A DNA stretch of 64,000 bases from positions 17,339,647-17,403,646 of the forward strand of contig OX419343.1 of assembly GCA_948470475.1 (NCBI GenBank), written 5' to 3'. Shown in pieces: positions 11,225-21,115 of the stretch (positions are counted from its first letter, which is position 1; each line of letters begins with the position of its first letter). The stretch is from Galaxea fascicularis (taxonomy: Eukaryota; Cnidaria; Anthozoa; Scleractinia; Euphylliidae). Position numbers and translations under genes: made by a program. The notes under the pieces were generated by a model that worked only from the letters and a program-made list of their open reading frames with translations, ran no database searches and had not been told where the DNA came from.

Positions 11225-13140
11225 TAGCGCTCCGAAATGTTGAATGCTTCGTTCTTCAAGCTAAAAGCATCCAAACTCGTTCTACAAGCGTGAGGCCACA
11301 AACACGCTGCGCCGATATATATTCTTCGTTCTAAAAGCGCGAGGCCACAAACACGCAACACATAATGTATATTCCTCGTTCTATGAGCGTGAGGTTACAA
11401 GCACGCTGCGCGCAATGTATGTAAAAATATGCATTGTTCTATAAGCGTGAGGTTAACCCGCTACGCATAGTGTTTATTCTTCGTTCTATAGCAGCTTATA
11501 GCGTGAGGTCACAAACATGCTACGCACAATGTATATTCTACGTTTATAAAGCGCGAGGCCACAAACACGCTACACACGGTGTATATTCCTCGTTCTATAA
11601 GCGTGAGGTTACAAACACGCAGCGCACGATGTATATATAAAAATATGCATTGATCTATAAGCGAGGCCAAAAACCCGCTACGGACAGTGTTTATTCCTCG
11701 TTCTATAGCGTGAGGCCACGAACACGCTGCGCCAATGTATATTCTTCGCTCTAAAAGCGCGAGGCCACAAACACGCTACGCACAGTGCTGCGCACAATGT
11801 ATATAAAAATATGCATTGTTTTATAAGCGCGGCCACAAACCCGCTACGTACAGTGTTTATTCCTCGTTCTATAGCTTGAGGTCACAAACACGCTACGCAC
11901 AATGTATATTCTTCGTTCTAAAAGCGCGAGGCCACAAACACGCTACGCACAGTGTTTATTCCTCGTTCTATAAGCTTGAGGTTACAAACACGTAGCGCAC
12001 GATGTATATAAAAATATGCATTGATCTATAAGCGAGGCCACAAACCCCCTACGCACAGTGTTTATTCCTCGTTCTGTAGCGTGAGGTCACAAACACGCTA
12101 CGCACGATGTATATCCTTCATTCTAAAAGCGCGAGGCCACAAACACGCTACACACAGTTTGTAACCGCCGGAGGCGAACACTTCTAATTCACGCAATTAA
12201 TTAAAAAACACCTTCCACTTTGTCGTGCTACAGCTACTGACGAGGCGAAGAAGGTTTTAAATTGTTGTGGCGCGTTTAGAGGAAGCTTAGTACGATTTTC
12301 TGGCAGACTACCGGCGACTGAAAGAACTGACAATTACGAGCAGTGCGTCTTGTTGAAGGTTCAAACGTGTAGAAACAGAAAATGACATTTGCTAAGTGTC
12401 GCTTACAAAATGCAAATTGTGGACCTAAATTCCCGCGTAAAACAGGCCCAGGGGAATACTAACTGAGGCCACTAAAACAAATAAGGTGTTCGATCCAACA
12501 CAGTGTTTATTCCTCGTTCTATAAGCGTGAGGTCACAAACACGCTACACCAATGTATATTCTTCGTTCTAAAAGTGCGAGGCCACAAACACGCAACACAC
12601 AGTGTATATTCCTCGTTCTATAAGCGTGAGGTCACAAACACGCTAAGCACGAAGTAAATCCTTCGTTCTAAAAGCGCGAGGCCACAAACACGCTACACAG
12701 TTTTTATTCCTCGTTCTATAGCGTGAGGTCACAAACACGCTACGCCAATGTATATTCTTCGTTGTAAAAGCGCGAGGCCACAAACACGCTACACACAGTG
12801 TATATTCCTCGTTCTATAAGCGTGAGGTCACAAACACGCAGCGCACGATGCATATTCCACGTTTTATAAGCGTGAGGTCACAAACGCGCTGCGCACACTG
12901 TTAATTCCTCGTTCTAGAAGCGTGAAGTCCGAGCAAGCTGCGCACAATATATATTTTTGTTCTATTAGCGTGAGGCCACAAACTCTCTACACACTATATT
13001 CCTCATTGTGTAAGCGTGAGGCCACTAACGCGCTCCGCACAATGTATATTCCTCGTTGTATAAGTGGAGGCAACAAACACGCTAAGCACAATGCATATCG
13101 CTCGTTCTATAACTGGGGGCCCAAACACGCTACGCACTAT
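11225..13140. repeat. Tandem array of a ~50-bp unit (TTCGTTCTATAAGCGTGAGG...)
   Basis: Dozens of diverged units follow the pattern CGTTCTATAAGCGTGAGG, then CCACAAACACGCTACGC, then ACAATGTATATTC. Two variants alternate irregularly: CCTCGTTCTATA..GTGAGGT and CTTCGTTCTAAAA..GCGAGGC. Several longer spacers read ATATAAAAATATGCATTG. The array is interrupted at 12159-12497 by unrelated sequence. GTTCTATAAGCGTGAGG(T/C)CACAAACAC has inverted GTG/CAC phrases. The open frames inside are repeat-encoded and not genes. Confidence 0.85.
12159..12497. mobile_element. Unidentified insertion in the tandem array
   Basis: About 340 bp of non-repeat sequence lies between ACACAGT at 12152-12158 and ACACAGT at 12498-12504, where the array would otherwise read through. 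That is compatible with a 7-8 bp target duplication. I see no inverted ends and no coding frame, so the type is unknown. Confidence 0.45.
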
Positions 13141-13148
13141 GTACAGTA

Positions 13149-13930
13149 TGCCCGGCATAGTAAATCGAACGTTCGAAAATCGAACTCAATCGAACTCAAT
13201 CGAACTCAATCCGTGGATTGAGTTCGATTGAGTTCGGCAATCGAACGAAATCGAACACCACACTTTCAGTGAGTTCGATTTCCGAACAAATCGAATTCAA
13301 TCGAACAAATCCAACTCAATCGAACTCAATCCGTCTGATTGTGTTCGATTGAGTTCGGAAACTGAACTCGATCGAACACAATTAAATGGATTTCATTGGA
13401 TTGGCTCTGGTGAACCTAAACAAAGCAAGCCCAAAGCAAGCCCGTCAAAGCAAGTTTTTCTTGCGCTTTTTTTACTATTTATTCAATAACCCAAACCCCA
13501 TTTATAAACTGTCCACGGCAGTTAGAGGCCTTTCACGCCTATTTTCTTTAAAACCCTGAAAACTTCGCCATCCTTGACGTCAAAGCGTCATTTCTGGTAG
13601 CCTTTGACTATATATTTGAAGCTTACGATCCACAACTCATCTGAAGCCATTTCTGCGGAATTTCTTCGTTTACGAAAAACACGTGCGCTACACTCAGGGC
13701 TTAAGTAACTCGAGCTTCTAAGATCTGGTAATGGATTTTCAACGTCTGTTTTACATAAATCACGAGTTCGAAAATCGAACGTTCGATTGGGTTCGATTGA
13801 TTTTTTTTCTTTTCGGTGAGTTCGATTTCGTTCGATTGCCGAACTCAATCGAACTCAATCCACCAATTGAGTTCGATTGAGTTCGATTGAAATTGAGTTC
13901 GATTGGGTTCGATTTACTATGCCGGGCATT
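13149..13930. repeat. Fold-back element built of ATCGAACTCA repeats
   Basis: Ends ATGCCCGGCATAGTAAATCG and CGATTTACTATGCCGGGCAT are exact inverted copies. Both subterminal zones (13165-13385 and 13760-13915) consist of tandem (AATCGAACTC)n and its complement, giving strong hairpin potential. The centre (13390-13750) is single-copy-like and contains a short minus frame with RVFRKRRNSAEMASDELW, which I do not recognise. It lies at the end of the tandem array inside the hAT-like element. No target duplication could be fixed. Confidence 0.6.
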
Positions 13931-14291
13931 TCCGAAAGTCGGGTCGACTTTTCAAATGCAACTCATCACAAACGGTACGATACAACCGACAACACTTTCC
14001 ACGGTCTCGCGGCCTCCGGTGAACTCAACATACGCAATTTTTTCTGAGTCTCTCACCACCTGACATTTCTAAAAGACGGGTCGACATTTCAAATGACGGC
14101 TCGTCACAAACTAGACGGGTCGTCACGACCCCTCACCGTTTTACAAACGGTTCCTCCAACCTTCTTTCACATAGGAACTTCCTGTTACTTTACTTCCTCT
14201 CGGACCACGACCTGACTTCCGCTTGACGGGTCGTCTACACCAAAAAGTCGACCCGACTCAGTTCGTGTGTATTGGACAACCCTGACAACGC

Positions 14292-15757
14292 CATGTTCGG
14301 TGATTTCTTTTCAGGCACAAGAAGCATAGATTGTGTTTCCTTGCTAACTCCCATCGATGGTCCACGGTCCCTTTCTTCCAAGTCTCACACATGGTGATCT
14401 GATGATCATTTCTGCAAATAGGGCATTACAATTTGGCTGCTGAGGTCATGAACGCATTAACTCGCCCATTCTGCCGTCTTGAATTCCATTTTGGGTTGCT
14501 TGCATTTGCCTTAGGCTTCCCTGGCTCATACTTGGGTTTCTCGGGAATAGTCACACTGCCATAAACCATTTCTTTAACTTGTACCTCTGTTTCCAACCAC
14601 ATGTCGAGATCACTGAGGTCAACTCTTTGGGGCTGCAATTCTCTTTTTCGTCGGCTCCATCTCTCAGCGATCTTAGGGGGCAGTTTGTCCATAACCTGTT
14701 GCATGTTGGCTGCTGCTTGCACGTCTGCACTGTGACCATAGGACTTCAGTGTCCTCACAATGTTATGCATGTTGTCAACAAATGACCTCAAACTTGAAAC
14801 ATCTTTTAGTGCTGGTAGCTCCAACAGCTTTCTAATTAGAGACCTTGAAATGAGCTCTGGGTTCCCAAACCGAAAAGTCAACTCTTCAACTGCCTGTTCA
14901 TACATTGTTCCATCAAATAACATTCCAGAAATGGCTTTCTCTGCCGACCCTTTAACAGACGCCTTTAAGTAAATCATCTTCTGTGTATTGGAAAGCATTT
15001 GATCATCCACAAGCACTTTGAACATGCCATACCAATTTGGCCAATGACAAGGATCTCCATCAAATACTGGCAATTGTATTTTGGGAAGTGAAGACATCAA
15101 ATGTGACTTACCGAGTGCTGTGTTTGCCCAGTTTGCGAACTTTTCCTTTTCTTCTGTTGGCTCGAGAACTCTGGCCCTTTCATTGAACTCGTCAGGTTCC
15201 TGTTTGGGTGTCACCGTTTTCAACCATTCCGTTACTTTCTTAGTGGCAAACTTAACATCTTTGCTTGGCAAATCTCCTTTCTTCGTATCGCATTGCTCGA
15301 CTTTAACATTCTTCACATCGTCTGCAGGCGGCTCGTTTTGCTCAAATTCATCCATTCTTTCGCTAATTGCCTCCTCTTCCAGAAGTAACGCTTCTTGTTC
15401 TTTCCAGTCGGCTTCTTGTTCCGCTTCTTTGATGGTTGGTTGGGCATTGAGTTCGGCCTTTTGAGTAGCGATTTGAACCTCCAGTAACGCTTTCTCTTTC
15501 AGCTGCTCTACTTTTAATTTCGCCAACCTGGCTTCCCTGGCAGCTTCCTTCGCTCGTTCTTTAGCAGAAGATGATTTTGATTTGTTTGTTCCGCCGCTTT
15601 TCTCGCTCGTTGGATGACTGCTGCCACTCCTGATCGAAGTGCTTTCTGTTTGCTTTCTGTTTGCAGCGGTAGTTTGTCCCGGTAGTCCGTTAAATGCTTC
15701 GGTAGAGTTCGTTTTCGCTTCGTACTTTCCTCTTCTGCCATTTTCGCTTCTTTTCAT
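14292..15757 (-). pseudogene. BEL/Pao gag with DUF1759-type domain and half zinc knuckle
   Basis: The open frame runs 14426-15880, but I place the start at the Met codon at 15755-15757 (MKRSENGRRGKYE). Upstream of 15778 the sequence is a block duplicated at 17131. The first ~170 residues are charged and coiled (KAKEAAREARLAKLKVEQLKEK type), then acidic. The gag core follows: LPKIQLPVFDGDPCHWPNWY, KASVKGSAEKAISG, LIRKLLELPALKD and LPPKIAERW, the DUF1759 pattern. After a frameshift near 14430 the knuckle starts CPIC...C-TW and CFLCLKRNH. It is then cut by the hAT-like insertion. Confidence 0.8.
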
Positions 15758-15777
15758 CCGGCTCGAAAGACCATTAT

Positions 15778-15907
15778 GGTTTGTTCGTCGATGAAACATT
15801 TGCTTAAAACTTTCTACATGAAATAAACCCACGAGACGCCATCTTTCTTTTCCACACGTGCTCTTTTTAGTTCCCATCATGCTCTACAGTTCAATTCGCT
15901 GGTCCAC
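15778..15907. repeat. Direct repeat copy A (also at 17131-17257)
   Basis: About 130 bp, starting GGTTTGTTCGTCGATGAAAC and ending TCAATTCGCTGGTCCAC, matches 17131-17257 in the same orientation with about ten differences and small indels. Copy A lies just upstream of the BEL gag start; copy B lies just upstream of a zinc-finger exon. One of the two positions must be derived, by transduction, gene capture or duplication. Confidence 0.75.
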
Positions 15908-16323
15908 AGAATATAGTCATTTCACGATCGAATAATCCTTAAAGACTTGTCATTTAAATCAGAGCTGGCCAATGACCAGCTTCAGTGCAGCAGAATTGAT
16001 ATTTGTAGGTCTTTCCTCGATTCCAGCTATTCTGGGGCCGATAGTTCTCTATATCAAAGCAGTAATTCTCATCTTATCAGTGTCCCTGCTAGTTACTCCG
16101 GGAATCAGACAAGTGTTATCACACGTTCATGGGGGAAGTAACAAAACTCTTTAACTCCTAGAAGTGATTAGCATGTAAGTTCTCCTTATAAAATCAATAC
16201 ATTGTCCAGCAGACAGGTGATGAGAATAGAGCAATTTAACAGCATGAGGTTGTTATCTTGATATAACTCCAAATTCTCTTAACTAACGTGCAAAGAACTC
16301 TATAGCAGCTAAAGAAGAGAATT

Positions 16324-16348
16324 AGTATAGGTAATCACATGATTCCGA

Positions 16349-16384
<36 letters not shown>

Positions 16385-16453
16385 TCAAAGACCAACAAAA
16401 TTGCACGAGCCCGTAGGGCGAGTGCAATTTGTGGTCTTTGAAAAAATTTACGA

Positions 16454-16489
<36 letters not shown>

Positions 16490-16497
16490 GTGATTAC
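16324..16497. repeat. Fold-back MITE, copy 2 (loop GCACGAGCC...GGCGAGTGC)
   Basis: The arms GGAATAAATAAGCAC and AAATTTTTTCAAAGACC are mirrored as GGTCTTTGAAAAAATTT and GTGCTTATTTATTCC. The flanks AATCACATGATT and AATCATGTGATT are also inverted. It shares the left-end phrase TTAGTATAGG and the central loop with the element at 1268-1435, but has different arm sequence. Confidence 0.65.
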
Positions 16498-16983
16498 TTA
16501 TTAATAATACACTTGAAAAAATAGACTACTTATAAAGCTTCAAGCCCATACATTGACTACTGAGGTATGCAGAAGGCATTGCCCTCGATCTTCCGAAACT
16601 TAGAGAAGCTTAGAAAATATCCGGAGATCACCAGAAGTGTTCGGTAATCTTCGGAAATCTTCGGCAGTGTTCGGGTAATCTTCGGAAGTATTCGGGTGAT
16701 CGTCGGATATCGTCGGAAGCATTCGGGTGATCTTCGCAAGTGTTCGGCGATCTTCGGAAATCTTCGTGTGGTGTTCGGAAATCTTCGGAAGGTTTCGCAC
16801 GATATTCGGCGGTCTTCGAAATACATCGGTTGGTCTTCGGAAGTCTTCGAGTCTTCGTTTTAACTTCGGAAATCTTCGTTGTAATTTGCACTCGTGTTAC
16901 ACTTTTGCACTGGTGTTACACTTGAACTGCAGTGATCTCAGCCAATCACAATCGAGTAATTTTTTCAAGTGTATTATTAATAA
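16498..16983. mobile_element. TIR element enclosing a TCTTCGG minisatellite
   Basis: A perfect 25-bp inverted repeat bounds the segment: TTATTAATAATACACTTGAA plus AAAAT at 16498-16522, mirrored at 16959-16983. Inside, 16610-16875 is a degenerate minisatellite of ATCTTCGG(A/G)A(A/G)T(G/A)TTCGGG units of about 12-22 bp, readable in all frames. The open frames on both strands are repeat artefacts. It abuts the preceding fold-back. Confidence 0.6.
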
Positions 16984-17130
16984 ATAAATCAGATCTTGAG
17001 TGCTTTGTTCACACAATTACGTAACACATCACTTAAAGGAATTGTTTGTCAATACATTGTATAAGGCCGCCTTGTTTGACAAAAAGTTGTGAAAGAAACA
17101 GGTTTTGTTGCGCTGACAGTATTGCTAACT

Positions 17131-17257
17131 GGTTTGTTCATCGATAAAACTTTCGCTTAAAACTTCCTACATGAAATAAACACACGAGACGCCATCTTTC
17201 TTTTTCACACGTCCTTTTATTTCCCATCATGCTCTACAGTTCAATTCGCCGGTCCAC
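17131..17257. repeat. Direct repeat copy B
   Basis: Partner of 15778-15907. It ends six bases before the ATG of the zinc-finger exon and may be that exon's 5' leader. Confidence 0.7.
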
Positions 17258-17262
17258 TAACT

Positions 17263-17519
17263 ATGGCCGAAATCTACGTGACACGCTGTAGCATTTGCGG
17301 AAAGGAAATTTAAGACAAGGAGGGCCCTCGAAACCCACTTCAAGTCAAGGCATTCTGGACACGAGGTGCCTCAAAATATTGAGTTCTTTCTTGAGGAGAA
17401 ACAAGCTCCTCAAGTGTATTTTCGACTTTTAAAAGACCGTGCAAGGCGCGAAAGATACGTGAAATGGCTGGCAGAATTGGCCGAATGCATAAACTCTGCA
17501 AACAATCCCAGTGTTCATG
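17263..17519 (+). pseudogene. C2H2 zinc-finger exon, frameshifted
   Basis: ATG at 17263 opens MAEIYVTRCSICGKE and hits a stop after ten more bases. One frame over, the reading continues FKTRRALETHFKSRH, then GHEVPQNIEFFLEEKQ, VYFRLLKDRARRERYVKW and LAELAECINSANNPSVH. It then meets a good donor, CATG/GTAAGT, at 17519/17520. CSIC...HFKSRH fits a C2H2 finger (C-x2-C, x12, H-x4-H). No further exon was found. It could be a retro-transduced or duplicated first exon, or a live gene with a sequencing error at 17300. I do not know the family. Confidence 0.4.
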
Positions 17520-18055
17520 GTAAGTTTTAATTTTTCCCTTCGCTTTGAGTTACATAACTACGATGCTTCGGGATTTTTAAGAACACTTGAGAAGTGCTTC
17601 TCTAAGCACTCCTATCGTAATCGGCGCGTTTATTATTACTTTAACACATGTACGTACTGCCAAATGAAATTTATTTGTTTTATTTAACAAATAAAAAAGG
17701 CATAACCGCGCTTCAATAAAGCAAGCAAGTAAGTGATGAGAGGGCATTTGTAGATAAATTAGTTTCAATTTGTGAAATGACTTTTTCAACTTGTGCACTC
17801 CGAATGGTGTCACTGATGGTGCATGATTGCGTCAACACTGCGTCTTATTGTCATATTTTAGCGGACGATTAAAATTGCTCAATCAAATTAAGTAGCATAG
17901 GTATTGTCAGATCTGTGGTATGACCGTCAGTGTTATTGTAATAAAAATAATTCCTTTTCGAATTAATGATTTTGAAGTTGAAGTTACAAACGTAGAAAAA
18001 TGGCGTCATTTCCCGCGCTTTGGCATGTTTCATTTCATGATCAATGAAAAGGTAA
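17520..18055. other. Intergenic or intron, nothing recognised
   Basis: AT-rich, without a convincing exon. It would be intron if the zinc-finger exon belongs to a real gene. Confidence 0.4.
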
Positions 18056-18255
18056 GCGAGCTAAATAGCCCATTTCCGAGTTCATGTCTGCCTCCTCTTC
18101 AAAGCAAGTCTAAGTGCGAAGTTTTTGTGATGGTAATTAGTTCTACTTTACACATGAATGAAAACTAATTTTCATAACAAAAACTTCGCACTTGACATGC
18201 TTAGACTCGCTTTGAAGAGGAGGCAGACATGAACTCGGAAATGGCCTATTGTAGT
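18056..18255. repeat. Fold-back MITE ending ATGGCCTATTGTAG (copy 1)
   Basis: Two ~85-bp arms are inverted copies: CATTTCCGAGTTCATGTCTG, then CCTCCTCTTCAAAGC and AAGTGCGAAGTTTTTGT. They surround a loop ATTAGTTCTACTTTACAC. The right terminus reads ATGGCCTATTGTAGT, the same as the fold-back at 59148-59325, although the arms are otherwise unrelated. I recall this repeat type from stony-coral genomes (not checked). Confidence 0.7.
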
Positions 18256-20528
18256 CACTGTTTTCTTACTTTTCACGGCTCGTGACGTCATTCGTGCGTC
18301 TATCTTTTGATCGCAAACTCCTCTAGACAATCAGAAGGTGAAAAAAGGCGAGGTTTTACACCATCCATTATCGTAAGGATGCCCCCGCAGTTTGCTTGTT
18401 TCAGTCTTTTTACGAGATCTTCTTTCTGGGAGGAAATCGGGCATTGAACAGTAAAGGGGACTTTCATTGCATTTCACTAATATATGACTGGTGTTGTAGC
18501 AGATATCACGTGCGCTGTGATTTGCTAAGTGCTAGGGCATTATTCTCCTGTAATGCACAAGGTCGATTAAGAATCAGATGCAAAAAAAAACGACTTTTGT
18601 CAATACGGCAAGATCTTAGTTTGACATGTTTGAGATTTTCCCGTGAAGACCGGCTTCACTCTCTATTAATAAGTAGTTCTTAATGAACCCCGGCTTCAAA
18701 TTAAGGTCGAGACCAAACCGCCGATTCGTTAATAAATCACCTGGCCAGGGGCGTTTAATCGAGAAAATATGGTGCCGTATGTTTAGCGCAATCTGTAAGA
18801 ATGTTACATTTGTAACCGACAAGAGCAAAACCTTATAGTTCGAATTATGGTCGAGTTTGACCTTCAACTCGCGAAGTTTGTTTGTATCCTGCATGACTTA
18901 TCACAATAATAATCACAAATAAAAGCGTCACAGCGTTGTATCGACTTTTATACATGCCCAGTATCGATAAACATCGGTGTTCGGGCATTTTTTTTTCTGG
19001 GGGGCGGGAGGAAATTTGCCCGAATGGAGTTGTTTAACGTCGTGTTCGTGACGTCATGTTATTTTTTCCCAACAATTAGTAACCAGGACCGCAGAAACAG
19101 ATCTTGTCAACGTTGCTTATTATCTGACCCCAAAATTAAACATTATGCAATTTGTAGCATGGATTTACGTTATGTCCTGTACGTATTTGTCGGTGGGTGC
19201 CTTTTACTGTTCACACCCTAATTTGAACGTGATTTATACTAGTTCTTTTATCAATCTTGTTAAATCCCTGATGACGTCTGAATTTCCAACTAAATTTCAC
19301 TTTATATTCACATCTATCATTGTTTCTGACTTTTTTGTAAGTAATTTTTAATGTAATATCTTCATTCCGTTTTCATAATACGTCTTGCCTTGTGAATTAG
19401 TTTAGTCTTAATTATTATTTGTTTCCCTCGTTCCTTTTTTACTTGTGAGTAAGCAGCAGCCAACTCGAAAACTTTGCTACTTTGGCTGTTGCACACTAAT
19501 TCAAAATTGCATATATACTGTATTTATATATCTCCTATTATTCTGTTTTCTATAGTTTTTTTTTTCTTTTCTTCTTTTTTATTCTTCCTGAATAGTGTGA
19601 ATAAAGGTTGTTGTTGTTGTAATCAGACGAAACTGGTCGGATTACAAACGTCAAAGTTGATGTGGATCTGTTGCTGAATGCGGCCCGCTAGTCTCACTTG
19701 TTTTTGGTAAAAGAAATCACAAACCAGTGTGCACGACTTTTGCCCGAAAAAAATATTTTCGTTGTCCACTGCGTTATCGACTGGGGGAGCTGCAGGTCCC
19801 GTCCCCAATACCCCCACCTAGTTCTAACATTACATTGATTTTAAAAATCTGCATTGACCAATTGTGGGCGATAAAGCGTGCCAGCAAAATACAATTTTAA
19901 GGTCAATACCCATGATTAAAAGTCGCAATAAATTTTATTTGAAACTCTGCTAGGTGGTTGTCAATGTCAAGAAAATCAGAGAAATGCAATAAATCGGGAG
20001 GGTCCCCATGTCCGTTTTTATGCTTTGAGGCTTTGGTTTTTAATTATACCTACTTTGGTGAATTTTTAGCATAGTTTCAGTACATGGCCGAAAGTGGTCT
20101 GAGACCCAATAGCTTACAGGAACGGGATAGAAGTAATGGGATATAGGTTTTATCTTGTCAAAAGCACATCATGGTCGAAATTTAGCCTCTCAAAGGTAAC
20201 GAAAAAAAAACTAATAAAAGATTAAGCAATGATTTTTTTTTGCGTCTATGCTTTACCATTGAAGTTTCAATAGTCTCATTGTAAAGGAGATTTTCTGTGA
20301 ATAATGAAAAACTGGACAAAAAAATCTTCAAATCTGGATATGTCATGGAGAATTGCATTTTCTTTCAATATGAGAAATAAAAAGCATAGGTCCCCACTCT
20401 CATTTGGAAGAAAATCGCCGCCGTCTACCTATTTCTAGGAGATCGTGTCCTTCAGAAAACCTGCAGTATTTTGAACATGCACGCGCTCGTGCATGTGCTG
20501 CTGACACGAGGAATTATGTGCAGTAGGG
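18256..20528. other. Intergenic, including a LINE 3' tail near 19560-19622
   Basis: No host gene recognised. At 19560-19622 a T-rich stretch ends GTGTGAATAAAGGTTGTTGTTGTTG (shown as GTGTGAATAAA then a TTG microsatellite), as at 6915-6931, consistent with a LINE 3' end on the + strand. The remainder is AT-rich with short frames only. Confidence 0.4.
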
Positions 20529-21115
20529 ATGCGCAGTGCAATTCAGGGGAATTACCTTAAAGCTCTTCACACCTCTAGATCGATTTCGGGACCACCTCTC
20601 GGGACAACCTCCCAGGACTACCTCTCGGGATCGCCTGTCGATCTCGAGACCGCGTACACCTCTAGCTCGAGGTATTCTAGTTTAGATCGATCTGGACCCT
20701 GTTTTACACTCGTCAATTTCAATCGATCTATATAAGATCCCTCTCCGATGCAACACCATCTGATCTCACCAGGCGATCTAGTTTAAGATCTATTGCAGCC
20801 ATAATCTACCCTTGTCAAAGTAGATCGATGCCAGATCGATACAAGACCACCTATCCACGTGGACTAGTTCAGAGAGATCACAGCCCTTTTCTAGTACACT
20901 TCAATGTCAATTTTAGATTGAATACCAGCTGTGAAGAGTTTGATCTCAGATCGCATTATATTAGAGTTAGAGACCACTTCTCCAAGCAGTGTAGTTTAGA
21001 TTGATCTTCGGCCTTTTCTACGCTTGTCAATTTGAATTGATACAAGTGTATATGAGATCAATCTCGGATCGATTCAATGAGAAAAGCATCAGATAGATCG
21101 CAGGCGTTTACGCTA
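20529..21115. repeat. GATC/ATCGAT-rich repeat patch
   Basis: Dense in (T)AGATCGAT(C) and GGGAC(A/C)ACCTC(T/C)CGGGA phrases, with about twenty GATC sites in under 600 bp. AAGCTCTTCACA near 20561 and TGTGAAGAGTTT near 20932 are inverted and may mark the ends of one unit of about 380 bp. A second partial unit follows to 21115. No protein is supported. Confidence 0.45.

Larger units (their letters stand above)
10924..14284. mobile_element. hAT-like non-autonomous element, 3.36 kb, with 8-bp duplication
   Basis: ACAACGCC at 10916-10923 is repeated at 14285-14292, an 8-bp target duplication as made by hAT transposases. The ends are inverted: left CACACATGTCCAATATACAC, right (complement) CAGGGTTGTCCAATACACAC. 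Both continue GAACTGAGTCGGGTCG. Subterminal regions on both sides carry repeated GACGGGTCGTCACGACCC-like palindromes and a mirrored CAGGTGGTGAGAGAC phrase (11140-11155; 14045-14062), so the inverted zone is over 200 bp. No transposase is seen. The body is a tandem array and another fold-back. It splits the BEL gag CCHC knuckle, so it is younger than the BEL copy. Confidence 0.8.
7137..15757 (-). mobile_element. Decayed BEL/Pao LTR retrotransposon, minus strand
   Basis: Reading right to left, the order is gag with a DUF1759-type region and zinc knuckle, A17-type aspartic protease, Pao-type reverse transcriptase, RNase H, then a zinc-binding integrase. This order and the domain variants are diagnostic of BEL/Pao. 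The frame is broken several times. A hAT-like element sits in the gag zinc knuckle. I could not find matching LTRs: left of the integrase is a foreign LINE piece, and right of gag is a block that recurs at 17131. The copy is therefore incomplete at both ends and dead. Confidence 0.85.

Noticed and set aside
11340..13140. CRISPR-like array
   Set aside because: Units are contiguous and diverged with no unique spacers, in a eukaryotic transposon; it is a tandem satellite.
14551..15464. Plus-strand frames opposite the BEL gag
   Set aside because: Antisense shadows of the gag frame with no family resemblance.
16557..16987. Five overlapping open frames on both strands
   Set aside because: Produced by the TCTTCGG minisatellite, which is stop-free in several frames.
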